In this document: one piece after another, positions 33,171-42,381 of the stretch
Position numbering within the stretch: position 1 is the stretch's first letter
How the letters are laid out: each line of letters opens with the position of its first letter
Assembly (NCBI GenBank): GCA_030247555.1
Contig: JAOTSD010000028.1
Location: forward strand, 1 to 49,849
DNA: 49,849 bases
Direction of reading: 5' to 3'
From: Siculibacillus sp.
Lineage (GTDB): Bacteria > Pseudomonadota > Alphaproteobacteria > Rhizobiales > Ancalomicrobiaceae
Translations under genes and position numbers: made by a program
Notes under the pieces: model-generated
Told to the model about the DNA's origin: nothing
Databases searched by the model: none
The model's input: only the letters and a program-made list of their open reading frames with translations

Positions 33171-34789
33171 GTGCGAGCGTCACGGCCGAAGCCGGCGCCG
33201 GCCGCGGAGAAGCGGAAACGTCCGAGTTCCTCGTCGAGGCGCGCGGCATCGTCAAGAAGTTCGGCGCCTTCACCGCCAACGATCAGGTCGACCTGGCGAT
33301 CCGCCCCGGCGAGATCCACGCTCTCCTCGGCGAGAACGGCGCCGGCAAGTCGACGCTGGTCAAGATGCTCTACGGCTCGCTGCAGCCGACCGCCGGCCGC
33401 ATCTTCTGGAAAGGCGAGCCCGTGGTCGTCACCGATCCCGGCCGGGCCCGCGATCTCGGCATCGGCATGGTGTTCCAGCACTTCTCGCTGTTCGAGGCGC
33501 TGAGCGTCACCGAGAACATCGCCCTCGCCCTGCCGAACGCCTCCGACATGAACGCTCTGGCGGCGCGCATCGCCTCGGTCTCGAGGGACTACGGCCTGCC
33601 GCTCGAGCCGCGCGCCACCGTCGCCGATCTCTCCGTCGGCGAGCGCCAGCGCATCGAGATCGTCCGCTGCCTGCTCCAGGAGCCGAAGCTCCTGATCATG
33701 GACGAGCCGACCGCGGTGCTGACCCCGCAGGAGGCCGACCAACTCTTCCTGACGCTCGAACGACTGGCCTCGGAGGGCTGCGCCGTCCTCTACATCTCGC
33801 ATCGCCTCGAGGAGGTGAAGCGCCTCTGCCACGCCTCGACCATCCTGCGCCACGGCAAGGTGGTGGCCCGCGTCGACCCGTCGAAGGAGACCGCGGCGAG
33901 CCTCGCCCGACTGATGGTCGGCGCCGATGTCCACGCCATCCGTCCCAAACATGCCCGTGTCGCCGGCCCCACCCGCCTCTACGTCGACCAACTCGACCTG
34001 CCGGCCAACGGGCCCTTCGCGGTGGCGCTGCAGAAAGTGTCGCTGGAGTTGCGCGCCGGCGAGATCCTGGCCATCGCCGGCGTCGCCGGCAACGGACAGT
34101 CGGAACTCTTCGATGCGCTCTCCGGCGAGCGGCGGGTCGATCGCGCCGGCGCGGTGGTGATCGAGGGCGAGCCCTGCGGCCATCTCGGCGTCGGCGAGCG
34201 GCGCGAACTCGGCGCCGCCTTCGTACCAGAAGAGCGCCTCGGCCACGGTGCCGTCCCCGCCTTCCGCCTCTCCGAGAACGTGGTGCTCACCCGCGATTCG
34301 ATCTTCGCCGATGCCGCCCGCCGTCTGCTCGGCTTCCTCGACTTCCGCGCCGCCGACGAGACCGCCGCCCGGGTCTCCTCCGCCTACGACGTCCGCAAGG
34401 GCAAGCCCGACCCGGAGGCCCGCTCGCTCTCCGGCGGCAATCTCCAGAAGTTCGTGGTCGGCCGCGAACTCGACCGCAAGCCGCTGGTGCTGGTGGTCAA
34501 CCAACCGACCTGGGGCGTCGACGCCGGCGCCGCCGCCCTCATCCGCCAGGCCCTCGTCGATCTCGCCGCCGACGGGGCCGGGGTTCTGGTGATCAGCCAG
34601 GACCTCGACGAGATATTCGAGATCGCCGACCGCATCGCGGTGATCTCGCGCGGCGCCCTCTCGCCGGGCTACGACGCCCATGTCATGACGCTCGAGAAGG
34701 TCGGTCTGCTGATGGGCGGCGCCCACGGCGGCTCCGAGGCGATCGAGGGCGCGCTGAAGCTCCGGGAGGCCGACGGCCGTGCGTATTGA
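33167..34789 (+). CDS. ABC importer ATPase (BmpA-type purine/nucleoside system)
   Basis: 540 aa, two tandem ATPase domains as in RbsA-like and nucleoside importers. Domain 1 has Walker A GENGAGKST, Q-loop VFQHFSLF, signature LSVGERQR and Walker B LLIMDEPTAVLTP. Domain 2 has a degenerate Walker A (GVAGNGQSE, no Lys) but an intact signature LSGGNLQK, and VLVVNQPTWGVD replaces the usual Walker B glutamate region. That asymmetry is typical of the family. The substrate is inferred to be a purine base or nucleoside from the surrounding genes. It overlaps the permease by 11 bp. Confidence 0.94.
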   Translation: MSASVTAEAGAGRGEAETSEFLVEARGIVKKFGAFTANDQVDLAIRPGEIHALLGENGAGKSTLVKMLYGSLQPTAGRIFWKGEPVVVTDPGRARDLGIGMVFQHFSLFEALSVTENIALALPNASDMNALAARIASVSRDYGLPLEPRATVADLSVGERQRIEIVRCLLQEPKLLIMDEPTAVLTPQEADQLFLTLERLASEGCAVLYISHRLEEVKRLCHASTILRHGKVVARVDPSKETAASLARLMVGADVHAIRPKHARVAGPTRLYVDQLDLPANGPFAVALQKVSLELRAGEILAIAGVAGNGQSELFDALSGERRVDRAGAVVIEGEPCGHLGVGERRELGAAFVPEERLGHGAVPAFRLSENVVLTRDSIFADAARRLLGFLDFRAADETAARVSSAYDVRKGKPDPEARSLSGGNLQKFVVGRELDRKPLVLVVNQPTWGVDAGAAALIRQALVDLAADGAGVLVISQDLDEIFEIADRIAVISRGALSPGYDAHVMTLEKVGLLMGGAHGGSEAIEGALKLREADGRAY

Positions 34790-35858
34790 GCTCGAGAAAC
34801 GCCCCGAACGATCCGTCTTGATGGCCTGGGCCTCGCCGGTCATCGCGGTGATGGCGACGGTGGTGACCGGCGGCCTGATCTTCGCCGCGATCGGCAAGCC
34901 GCCGTTGCAGGCGCTGTGGATCTTCTTCCTCGAACCCTTCTCCAGCCTGTGGTCGATCGAGGAACTGGTGGTCAAGGCGACGCCGCTGATCCTGATCGGC
35001 GTCGGTCTCTCGGTCGCCTATCGCGCCAACGTCTGGAACATCGGCGCCGAGGGCCAGTTCACCATGGGCGCGCTGATGGGCGGCATCGTGCCGGTGTTCT
35101 TCACATCATGGCAGTCGCCGCTCGCGCTCACGGCGATGCTCGTCCTCGGCATCCTCGGCGGCATGCTCTGGGCCTCGATCCCGGCGTTCCTCAAGATCCG
35201 CACCGGCGCCAACGAGATCCTCGTCTCCTTGATGCTGGTCTATGTCGCGCAGCTCCTGCTCGACTGGCTGGTGCGTGGCCCCTGGCGCGACCCCAAGGGC
35301 TACAACTTCCCCAAGACGGTGAATTTCGAGGATTGGCAGGCGATGCCGATCTTCGGCGGCGGCCGCCTCAATCTCGGCATCGTGCTGGCGCTCGTCGCCG
35401 CGGTGGCGCTCGCCGTCCTGATGCGGCGGACGATGAAGGGCTTCGAGGTCCGCGTCCTCGGCGAGGCGCCGCGCGCCGGTCGCTTCGCCGGCTTCTCTTC
35501 CGACCGCATGACGCTCTTCGTCTTCCTCCTGTCGGGAGGGCTCGCCGGTCTCGCCGGCATCGTCGAGGTGGCCTCCACCGTCGGCCAGCTCCAGCCCAAC
35601 ATCTCGCCCGGCTACGGCTTCACCGCCATCATCGTCGCCTTCCTCGGGCGGCTCGATCCGATCGGCGTGGTGGTGGCGGCGCTGATGCTGGCGGTCTCCT
35701 ATCTCGGCGGCGAGGCGGCGCAGGTGGCGCTCGGCATCTCCGACAAGGCGGCGCGCGTCTTCCAGGGCGTGCTGCTCTTCTGGGTGCTCGCCTGCGACAC
35801 CCTCATCCTCTACCGTCTGCGCATCGTCCGCAGTGCACCGGCCGCGGAGGGCGTGTGA
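34779..35858 (+). CDS. ABC importer permease 1 (purine/nucleoside system)
   Basis: 359 aa from the GTG at 34779, which lies inside the ATPase 3' end. It is a polytopic BPD_transp_2-type permease, related to YufP/NupP. Characteristic stretches are YRANVWNIGAEGQFTMGAL, SLMLVYVAQLLLDWLVRGPW with DPKGYNFP, and GGLAGLAGIVEVAST. It pairs with the next permease in the membrane and couples to the tandem ATPase. The stop overlaps the next start by 1 base (TGATG). Confidence 0.93.
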   Translation: MRIELEKRPERSVLMAWASPVIAVMATVVTGGLIFAAIGKPPLQALWIFFLEPFSSLWSIEELVVKATPLILIGVGLSVAYRANVWNIGAEGQFTMGALMGGIVPVFFTSWQSPLALTAMLVLGILGGMLWASIPAFLKIRTGANEILVSLMLVYVAQLLLDWLVRGPWRDPKGYNFPKTVNFEDWQAMPIFGGGRLNLGIVLALVAAVALAVLMRRTMKGFEVRVLGEAPRAGRFAGFSSDRMTLFVFLLSGGLAGLAGIVEVASTVGQLQPNISPGYGFTAIIVAFLGRLDPIGVVVAALMLAVSYLGGEAAQVALGISDKAARVFQGVLLFWVLACDTLILYRLRIVRSAPAAEGV

Positions 35859-36784
35859 TGGACCAGTCCGCCCTTCTCGCCGTCCTCCTCACCATCGTCA
35901 CCGCCTCGACGCCGCTGCTCCTCGCCGCGCTCGGCGAGCTCGTCACCGAACGCGCCGGCGTCCTCAACCTCGGGGTCGAGGGGATGATGGTGATGGGCGC
36001 AGTCGCCGGCTTCGCCGCGGCGCTGACGACCGGTTCCCCCCATCTCGGCATCCTCGCGGCGGCGGCGGCGGGCGCGCTCCTCGCCGTGCCCTTCGGCGTG
36101 CTGACGCTGAACCTCGTCGCCAACCAGGTGGCGACCGGCCTCGCCCTGACGCTGCTCGGCCTCGGCCTCTCCGGCCTCATCGGCGAGCGCTTCGTCGGCC
36201 AGCCCGGGGTGCGCCTGCAGAAGCTCCAGATCCCCGGCCTCACCGACATCCCCTTCGTCGGGCCGCTGCTCTTCGGCCAGGACATCCTCGTCTACCTGTC
36301 GATCGTGCTGGCGGTCGTGGTCTCCTGGGTGGTGTTCCGCTCCCGCACCGGCCTGATCCTCAGGGCGGTCGGCGACAACCACGCTTCCGCCCATGCGCTC
36401 GGCTATTCGGTGATCCGGGTGCGCTGGGCGGCGGTGCTGTTCGGCGGCGCGCTCTCCGGTCTCGGCGGCGGCTACCTGTCGCTCGCCTACACCCCGCAAT
36501 GGATCGAGAACATGACCGCCGGGCGCGGCTGGATCGCGCTGGCGCTGGTGGTGTTCTCCTCCTGGCTGCCGTCGCGGCTGGTCATCGGCGCCTATCTCTT
36601 CGGTGCGGTGACCATTCTCGGCTTCTTCGTCCAGGGGCTCGGCGTTGGCGTGCCGGCGCAACTCTTGTCCTCGCTCCCCTACATCGTCACCATCGCCGCA
36701 CTGGTCGTGATCTCGACACGACGCGGGCGCGCGAGGGCCGATACGCCGGCCTGCCTCGGGCAGCCCTTCGTGCCGGATCGATGA
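35858..36784 (+). CDS. ABC importer permease 2 (purine/nucleoside system)
   Basis: 308 aa, related to YufQ/NupQ. It begins MDQSALLAVLLTIVTASTPL and contains the typical LGELVTERAGVLNLGVEGMMV, RAVGDNHASAHALGYSV and GGGYLSLAYTPQWIENMTAG segments within about eight membrane helices. The start overlaps permease 1. A gap of 83 bp separates it from the binding protein, which has its own strong ribosome site. Confidence 0.93.
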   Translation: MDQSALLAVLLTIVTASTPLLLAALGELVTERAGVLNLGVEGMMVMGAVAGFAAALTTGSPHLGILAAAAAGALLAVPFGVLTLNLVANQVATGLALTLLGLGLSGLIGERFVGQPGVRLQKLQIPGLTDIPFVGPLLFGQDILVYLSIVLAVVVSWVVFRSRTGLILRAVGDNHASAHALGYSVIRVRWAAVLFGGALSGLGGGYLSLAYTPQWIENMTAGRGWIALALVVFSSWLPSRLVIGAYLFGAVTILGFFVQGLGVGVPAQLLSSLPYIVTIAALVVISTRRGRARADTPACLGQPFVPDR

Positions 36785-36867
36785 AGGTCACGGTCGGCGC
36801 CGCTTCGCGGTCGGGCGCGCCGGCCTTTCCCAGTTCCGTACCGCTTCGTCCGATGGAGGAAGACCCC

Positions 36868-37962
36868 ATGAAGAAATGGTCCGCGCTCACCCGCCGTGAT
36901 GCGATGGCGAGCGCCCTCGCCGGTTCGGTCGCGCTCGCCCTCTCCGCGAGCCTCGCCGGCCCGGCCGCCGCCGCCGACAAGCTCAAGGCCGCCTGGGTCT
37001 ACGTCGGCCCGGTCGGCGACTTCGGCTATTCCTACCAGCACGACCAGGGCCGCATCGCGGTCGAGAAGGCGCTGGGCGACAAGGTCCAGACCACCTTCGT
37101 CGAGAACGTACCGGAAGGCCCGGACGCCGAGCGCGCCATCGAGCGCCTCGCCCGCGACGGCAACAAGCTGATCTTCACCACCTCCTTCGGCTTCATGGAC
37201 CCGACCCTCAAGGTCGCCAAGAAGTTCCCCGACGTGAAGTTCGAGCACGCCACCGGCTACAAGCGCGCCGACAACGTCGCCACCTTCTCCGCCCGTTTCT
37301 ACGAGGGCCGCTACGTCATCGGCCAGATCGCCGGCAAGATGACCAAGTCGAACACCATCGGCTACATCGTGTCGTTCCCGATCCCCGAGGTCGTCTCCGG
37401 CATCAACGCCTTCATGCTCGGCGCCCAGTCGGTCAACCCGAACGTCAAGGTCAAGATCATCTGGGTGAACTCCTGGTACGATCCGGGTAAGGAAGCCGAC
37501 GCGGCGAAGGTTCTGATCGGTCAGGGCGCCGACATCCTGACCCAGCACACCGACTCCACCGCCGCCCTCCAGGTCGCCCAGGAGAAGGGCATCCTCGGTT
37601 TCGGCCAGTCCTCCGACATGGACAAGTTCGCCCCAAAGGCCCAGATCACCTCGATCGTCGACGACTGGTCGCACTACTACATCGGCCGGGTGAAGGCCGC
37701 CCTCGACGGCTCGTGGAAGGCGATCGACACCTGGGACGGCATGAAGCAAGAGGCGGTGGTGCTGCCGCCGATCAAGAACGTCCCCGCCGACGTCAAGGCC
37801 ATGGCCGAGAAGACCGCCGCGGCGATCAAGGCCGGCACGCTGAAGCCCTTCGGCGGCACCATCACCAAGCAGGACGGCTCCACCGTCAAGGATCTCGACG
37901 ACGGCGCCATCCTGTCGATGAACTGGTACATCAAGGGCATCGACGACAAGCTGCCGCAGTGA
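36868..37962 (+). CDS. BmpA-family substrate-binding protein of ABC importer
   Basis: 364 aa. The N-terminal signal has a twin-arginine-like LTRRDAMAS before a hydrophobic stretch and GPAAAADK, suggesting Tat or Sec export with cleavage after AAA. There is no lipobox Cys, so it should be soluble in the periplasm. The mature part starts LKAAWVYVGPVGDFGYSYQHDQGR, the Med/BmpA fold signature, with TSFGFMDPTLKVAKKFPDVKF and ILTQHTDSTAALQVAQEKGI. It delivers the ligand (purine or nucleoside, inferred) to the permeases. The ATG at 36868 follows GGAGGAAG. Codon use appears especially regular (GGC, AAG, GCC), as for a highly expressed protein. Confidence 0.94.
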   Translation: MKKWSALTRRDAMASALAGSVALALSASLAGPAAAADKLKAAWVYVGPVGDFGYSYQHDQGRIAVEKALGDKVQTTFVENVPEGPDAERAIERLARDGNKLIFTTSFGFMDPTLKVAKKFPDVKFEHATGYKRADNVATFSARFYEGRYVIGQIAGKMTKSNTIGYIVSFPIPEVVSGINAFMLGAQSVNPNVKVKIIWVNSWYDPGKEADAAKVLIGQGADILTQHTDSTAALQVAQEKGILGFGQSSDMDKFAPKAQITSIVDDWSHYYIGRVKAALDGSWKAIDTWDGMKQEAVVLPPIKNVPADVKAMAEKTAAAIKAGTLKPFGGTITKQDGSTVKDLDDGAILSMNWYIKGIDDKLPQ

Positions 37963-37972
37963 CGAACACCGG

Positions 37973-38007
37973 GCGGCACGGGGTTTGCTGAGAAGCACCC
38001 GTGCCGC
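37973..38007 (+). promoter_or_regulatory. Intercistronic hairpin, binding protein / puuD
   Basis: GCGGCACGGG (37973-37982) pairs with CCCGTGCCGC (37998-38007). The 15-nt loop contains a further TGCT/AGCA pairing. It starts 11 bases after the binding-protein stop. Such hairpins often protect the upstream mRNA and lower expression downstream, fitting a binding protein needed in excess. Confidence 0.55.
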
Positions 38008-38064
38008 GCACGACCGACGGGAAGGGCGGGGCCGACGCTCCGCCCTTCGCACGAGGAGATTCCG

Positions 38065-39243
38065 ATGCTCGCCTATGCCGCCGATTGGCTGAACATCCTC
38101 ACCCGCTGGTTCCACCTGATCGTGGGCATCGGCTGGATCGGCACCTCCTTCGCCTTCATCGCCCTCGACGTCTCCTTCCGGAAACGCCCCGAAACGCCGC
38201 CGACCGGCCTCGGCACCTCCTGGCTCGTCCACGGCGGTGGCTTCTACCACGTCGACAAGTACATGGTCGCCCCGCCGCGGCTGCCCGAGGACCTGATCTG
38301 GTACAAGTGGGACGCCTACCTGACCTTCGTCTCGGGCATCGTCCTGATGGCGGTGCAGTACTGGTGGAGCGCCCGCGCCTACCTGATCGATCCGAAGCTG
38401 ATGCCGCTGGAGCCCTGGGCGGCGATCGCCATCTCCATCGCCTCGCTGACCGCCGGCTGGCTGATCTACGATCGGCTGTGCCGTTCGGCCTTCGGCGAGA
38501 AGCCGCTCCTTCTAGCCGCCGCCGTCTTCGCCCTGATCGTCGGCGCGGCCTGGGGCTACACTCACGTCTATTCCGGCCGCGGCGCCTTCATCCACATCGG
38601 CGCCTTCGTCGGCACCATCATGGCGGCCAACGTCTTCCGGGTGATCATCCCGAACCAGAAGATCATGGTCGACCAATTGATCGCCGGTGAGACCCCGGAC
38701 GGTCGCCTCGGCGTGATCGCCAAGCAGCGCTCGGTGCACAACACCTATCTGACGCTGCCGGTGCTGCTGATGATGGTGTCGAACCACTATCCGATCCTCA
38801 CCAATCATCCGCAGAGCTGGCTGATCGTCGCCCTGATCCTGGTGGTCGGCGGTCCGATCCGCCACTTCATCGTCCGCCACGAAGCCGGCGATCCGGTGGC
38901 GAAGATCCTCTGGGCCCCGGGTGTCGCGGCGCTCGGCCTCGTCGCGGCGCTGATCCTCACCCTGCCGAAGACGGCGGTGTCGACCGGTGCGGCGATCTCC
39001 GATGCCGAGATCCTGACGCTCACCGCCAAGCACTGCACCATGTGCCATGCGGCGAAGCCCCGCCACGAGAGCTTCTCCGAGGCGCCCAAGGGAGTCACAA
39101 TGGAGAGTGTCGCCGATCTCGTCCGCTATGCGCCCCTGATCAAGGCGCAGGCGGTCGACACCGACGCCATGCCGCTCGGCAACGAAACCGGTTTCACCGC
39201 CGAGGATCGGGCGAGGCTCGCCGACTGGATCGCGGCGCACTGA
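38065..39243 (+). CDS. puuD: Membrane urate oxidase PuuD with cytochrome c domain
   Basis: 392 aa. About eight membrane helices occupy residues 10-300 (RWFHLIVGIGWIGTSFAFIA, GAFIHIGAFVGTIMAANVFR, VHNTYLTLPVLLMMVSNHYP). A C-terminal cytochrome c domain has haem motif CTMCH at 324-328 and a probable axial Met at 369 (DAMPLGNETGFT). In this family urate is converted to 5-hydroxyisourate and electrons go to the cytochrome rather than directly to O2, so no H2O2 is made. The product is the UraH substrate. ATG after ACGAGGAGAT. Confidence 0.95.
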   Translation: MLAYAADWLNILTRWFHLIVGIGWIGTSFAFIALDVSFRKRPETPPTGLGTSWLVHGGGFYHVDKYMVAPPRLPEDLIWYKWDAYLTFVSGIVLMAVQYWWSARAYLIDPKLMPLEPWAAIAISIASLTAGWLIYDRLCRSAFGEKPLLLAAAVFALIVGAAWGYTHVYSGRGAFIHIGAFVGTIMAANVFRVIIPNQKIMVDQLIAGETPDGRLGVIAKQRSVHNTYLTLPVLLMMVSNHYPILTNHPQSWLIVALILVVGGPIRHFIVRHEAGDPVAKILWAPGVAALGLVAALILTLPKTAVSTGAAISDAEILTLTAKHCTMCHAAKPRHESFSEAPKGVTMESVADLVRYAPLIKAQAVDTDAMPLGNETGFTAEDRARLADWIAAH

Positions 39244-39254
39244 GGGGAGGGGGC

Positions 39255-39764
39255 ATGTTCGACATCGCCACGGTCGACGCGCTCTCGCCGGCCGACTTCG
39301 TCGGACGCTTCGGCGACGTCGCCGAGCATTCGCCTTGGGTGGCCGAGGCCGCCGCGGCGATGCGCCCCTTCGCTTCGCGCGAGGCGATGATCGCGGCTTT
39401 CGCGGCCGCGGTCGCCGCCGCCACGACGGAAGCGAAGTTGGCTCTGATCCGCGCCCACCCCGATCTCGCCGGCAAGGCGGCGCGCGCCGGCGTCATGGCC
39501 GAGGATTCCAAGCGGGAGCAGGCCGGCGTCGGGCTCGACACCTTGACCGAGGACGAGTTCGCCCGATTTACCGATCTCAACACCCGCTATCGCGAAAAAT
39601 TCGGATTCCCCTTCATCTTCGCGGTGAAGGGTGCGACCAAGGGCATGATCCTCGCGGCTTTCGAGGAGCGCCTGCCGAACGCCGCCGAGATCGAATTCGA
39701 GACGGCGCTCGCCCAGATCCACCGAATCTTCCGTTTTCGACTGGAGGACCGCGTCGCACCGTGA
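39255..39764 (+). CDS. uraD: OHCU decarboxylase
   Basis: 169 aa. It decarboxylates 2-oxo-4-hydroxy-4-carboxy-5-ureidoimidazoline to S-allantoin, the third uricolytic step after PuuD and UraH. The catalytic His is H68 in RAHPDLAGKAA. Other family stretches are EQAGVGLDTLTEDEFARF, LNTRYREKFGFPFIFAVKG and an Arg/Glu-rich C-terminus. The ATG at 39255 follows GGGGAGGGGGC and lies 11 bp after puuD. The stop overlaps the allC GTG by 4 bp. Confidence 0.96.
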   Translation: MFDIATVDALSPADFVGRFGDVAEHSPWVAEAAAAMRPFASREAMIAAFAAAVAAATTEAKLALIRAHPDLAGKAARAGVMAEDSKREQAGVGLDTLTEDEFARFTDLNTRYREKFGFPFIFAVKGATKGMILAAFEERLPNAAEIEFETALAQIHRIFRFRLEDRVAP

Positions 39765-41062
39765 CGACCCCCGCCGCCTCCTCGCCCACCCCGCTCGCGC
39801 CCGATGCGGCGCGCGCCCTCGGCGAGCGCGCCCAGGCGCTGCTCGATGAACTGGCGCTCGTCTCCGACGAGCCGGGGCGGGTCGCACGCACCTATCTGTC
39901 GCCGGCGCATGCCCGGTCGATCGACCTCGTCGGCGCCTGGATGCGCGGGATCGGCCTGACCACCCGGGTCGACGCGGTGGCGACGCTGCGCGGCCGGCGC
40001 GAGGCCGACGCCGCCCCCGAACGGGCCAAGACGCTGCTGGTCGGCAGCCACATCGACACGGTGCTCGACGCCGGCAAGCTCGACGGCTGCCTCGGCGTGA
40101 TCGCCGGCATCCTCGCCGTCGCGGAGATCGAGAAGCGCGGTGTGAAGCTGCCCTTCGCGGTCGAGATCCTCGCCTTCGGCGACGAGGAGGGCGTGCGCTT
40201 TCCCACCGCCCTGTCGTCCTCCTCCGCCGCCACCGGCACCTACCGACGCGAATGGCTGGCGGTGCGCGATCGCGACGGGCGCAGCCTCGCCGAGGCGCTC
40301 GCCGACTTCGGCTGCGACACCGACGCCATCGAGAGCGCCCGCATCGACCCCGCCGGGGTCGTCGGCTTTCTCGAGCTCCACATCGAACAGGGACCGCTGC
40401 TCGAGCACTGGGACCTGCCGCTCGGCGTCGTCACCTCGATCGCCGGACAATCGCGCTTCTCCTTCACCCTCGACGGCGTCGCCGGTCATGCCGGCACCGT
40501 GCCGATGGACCTGCGCCGCGACGCCCTCACCGGCCTCGCCGAGATCGCGCTGACGGTGGAGCGTGTCGGTCGCCAAGGCACCAACGGCCTCGTCGCCACC
40601 GTCGGCCGCGTCGACGTGAAGCCCGGCGCCGGCAACACCGTGCCCGGCCGCGTCGAGGCGACGCTCGACATCCGCGCCGGCGCCGACGCTCCGCGTCTCG
40701 TCGCCATCGATCGCATCCGCCACGAGGCGGAGCGCATCGCCGGACGGCGCGGCCTCCGGTTCGAGCTCACCCGCCACATCGACGTGCCGACCTGCCCGAT
40801 GAACGAGGACCTGCAGGCCGCCTTCGCCCGCGCCGTCGGCTCGCTCGGCCTCGACGTCCGCCGCCTGCCGTCGGGCGCCGGCCACGACGCCATGGCCATG
40901 GCGCGGGCCTTCCCCTCGGCGATGCTCTTCGTCCGCTCCCGCGACGGCATCTCGCACAACCCGAGGGAATGGTCGTCGCCCGAGGACATCGGCCTCGGCG
41001 TCGAGGCGCTCACCCGCACCATCCTCGATCTCGCCGCACGGGCGACGCGGGGGGCGGCATGA
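39761..41062 (+). CDS. allC: Allantoate amidohydrolase-type M20 enzyme
   Basis: 433 aa from a GTG overlapping the uraD stop. It belongs to the AllC/N-carbamoyl-amino-acid hydrolase branch of M20 dinuclear metallohydrolases. Metal-site stretches are GSHIDTVLDAGKLDGCLGV, FGDEEGVRFPTA and LELHIEQGPLLE. The dimerisation domain has GVAGHAGTVPMDLRRDAL, and SGAGHDAMAMA is near the C-terminus. From context it hydrolyses allantoate, releasing ammonia and CO2. A carbamoylase with another substrate is the main alternative. Overlaps guaD by 4 bp. Confidence 0.9.
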   Translation: MTTPAASSPTPLAPDAARALGERAQALLDELALVSDEPGRVARTYLSPAHARSIDLVGAWMRGIGLTTRVDAVATLRGRREADAAPERAKTLLVGSHIDTVLDAGKLDGCLGVIAGILAVAEIEKRGVKLPFAVEILAFGDEEGVRFPTALSSSSAATGTYRREWLAVRDRDGRSLAEALADFGCDTDAIESARIDPAGVVGFLELHIEQGPLLEHWDLPLGVVTSIAGQSRFSFTLDGVAGHAGTVPMDLRRDALTGLAEIALTVERVGRQGTNGLVATVGRVDVKPGAGNTVPGRVEATLDIRAGADAPRLVAIDRIRHEAERIAGRRGLRFELTRHIDVPTCPMNEDLQAAFARAVGSLGLDVRRLPSGAGHDAMAMARAFPSAMLFVRSRDGISHNPREWSSPEDIGLGVEALTRTILDLAARATRGAA

Positions 41063-42381
41063 CCACGGTCCACCTCGCCCGTACCCTGTCGTTCCGCGAC
41101 GATCCGGCGATCGCCGGGCCGACGGCGGTGGTCTTCCGCGAACGCGGTGCCGTGGTCGTCGGCGACGACGGCCGCATCGCCTTCGCCGGCGCGGCTTCCG
41201 ACCTCCCCGAGGAGCATCGCGCCGCGCCGGTGATCGACCACGGCCGCGCCCTGCTCACGCCGGGCTTCGTCGACACCCACCTGCACTTCCCGCAGTGGCG
41301 CATGCTCGCCGCCCCCGGCCGCGATCTGCTCGAATGGCTGGAGCGCTTCACCTTCCGCGAGGAGGCGCGCTATGCCGACCGCATACATGCGGAGATGAAC
41401 GCCGAGATCTTCCTCGATCGTCTGGTCGAGAACGGTACGACCTCGGCGGCGGTCTATTCGTCGTCGCACGCCGTCGCCTGCGACGCGCTCTTCGCCGCCG
41501 CCGAGAAGCGCGGGATGGCGATCGCCACCGGCAAGACGCTGATGGATCGCGCCTGTCCGGAGACGCTGCGCGACGATCCCGAGCGCGGCATCGCCGAGAG
41601 CGCCGCGCTCATCGGCCATTGGCACGGCCGCGGCCGGGCGCGCTACGTGGTGACGCCGCGCTTCGCCGTCACCTCGACCGAGACGCAGCTGCGGCTGGCC
41701 GGCGAACTCGTCCGCGATCACCCGACGGTGCTGATGCAGACCCATCTGTCGGAGAGCGCCCGCGAGATCGAGACGGTGCGGGCGCTGTTCCCGCGAGCCG
41801 CGAGCTACACCGACGTCTACGACCGCTTCGGCCTTCTCGGTCCCCGCTCGCTCTTCGGCCATGCCATCCACCTCGACGAGGCCGAATGCGCCCGCCTGTC
41901 GCAGACCGGGTCGGTGGTGGTCCATTGCCCGACCTCGAACTGTTTCCTCGGCTCCGGCCTCTTCGACATCGGCCGGCTCTGCGATCCCGATCGGCCGGTG
42001 CGGCTCGGCCTCGCCACCGACATCGGCGGCGGCACCTCTTGGTCGATGCTCGCCACGCAGGGGCGCGCCATCGAGGTCGCCCGCCTCGTCGGCGCCGAAC
42101 TCGACGCCACCCGCGCCTTCTGGCTCGCCACCCTCGGCAACGCCCGCGCCCTCGGCCTCGAGGCCGAGATCGGCGCGCTGGAGCCCGGCCGCTTCGCCGA
42201 CATGGTGGTGATCGATCCGCGCGCCACCCCGGTGCTCGCCGCCCGCGACGACCTCTCCGAGAGCCTCGAGGATCTCCTCTTCGCCCTCGCCATCCTCGGC
42301 GACGAACGCGCCGTGCGCTCCACCTGGATCGCCGGACGTCTCGCCCACGAAAAGCCCCAACAGCCGGAAACCGCCCGATGA
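41059..42381 (+). CDS. guaD: Guanine deaminase
   Basis: 440 aa, amidohydrolase superfamily. It converts guanine to xanthine and ammonia, feeding XdhAB. Metal-binding HxH is H74/H76 in GFVDTHLHFPQW. Further ligands lie in LMQTHLSES, FGHAIHLDE and LATDIGGGTSWSM. HCPTSNCFLGSGLF is the guanine-deaminase substrate region. Length matches bacterial GuaD. The start overlaps the allC stop (ATGA), and its own stop overlaps the next gene in the same way. Confidence 0.96.
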   Translation: MTTVHLARTLSFRDDPAIAGPTAVVFRERGAVVVGDDGRIAFAGAASDLPEEHRAAPVIDHGRALLTPGFVDTHLHFPQWRMLAAPGRDLLEWLERFTFREEARYADRIHAEMNAEIFLDRLVENGTTSAAVYSSSHAVACDALFAAAEKRGMAIATGKTLMDRACPETLRDDPERGIAESAALIGHWHGRGRARYVVTPRFAVTSTETQLRLAGELVRDHPTVLMQTHLSESAREIETVRALFPRAASYTDVYDRFGLLGPRSLFGHAIHLDEAECARLSQTGSVVVHCPTSNCFLGSGLFDIGRLCDPDRPVRLGLATDIGGGTSWSMLATQGRAIEVARLVGAELDATRAFWLATLGNARALGLEAEIGALEPGRFADMVVIDPRATPVLAARDDLSESLEDLLFALAILGDERAVRSTWIAGRLAHEKPQQPETAR

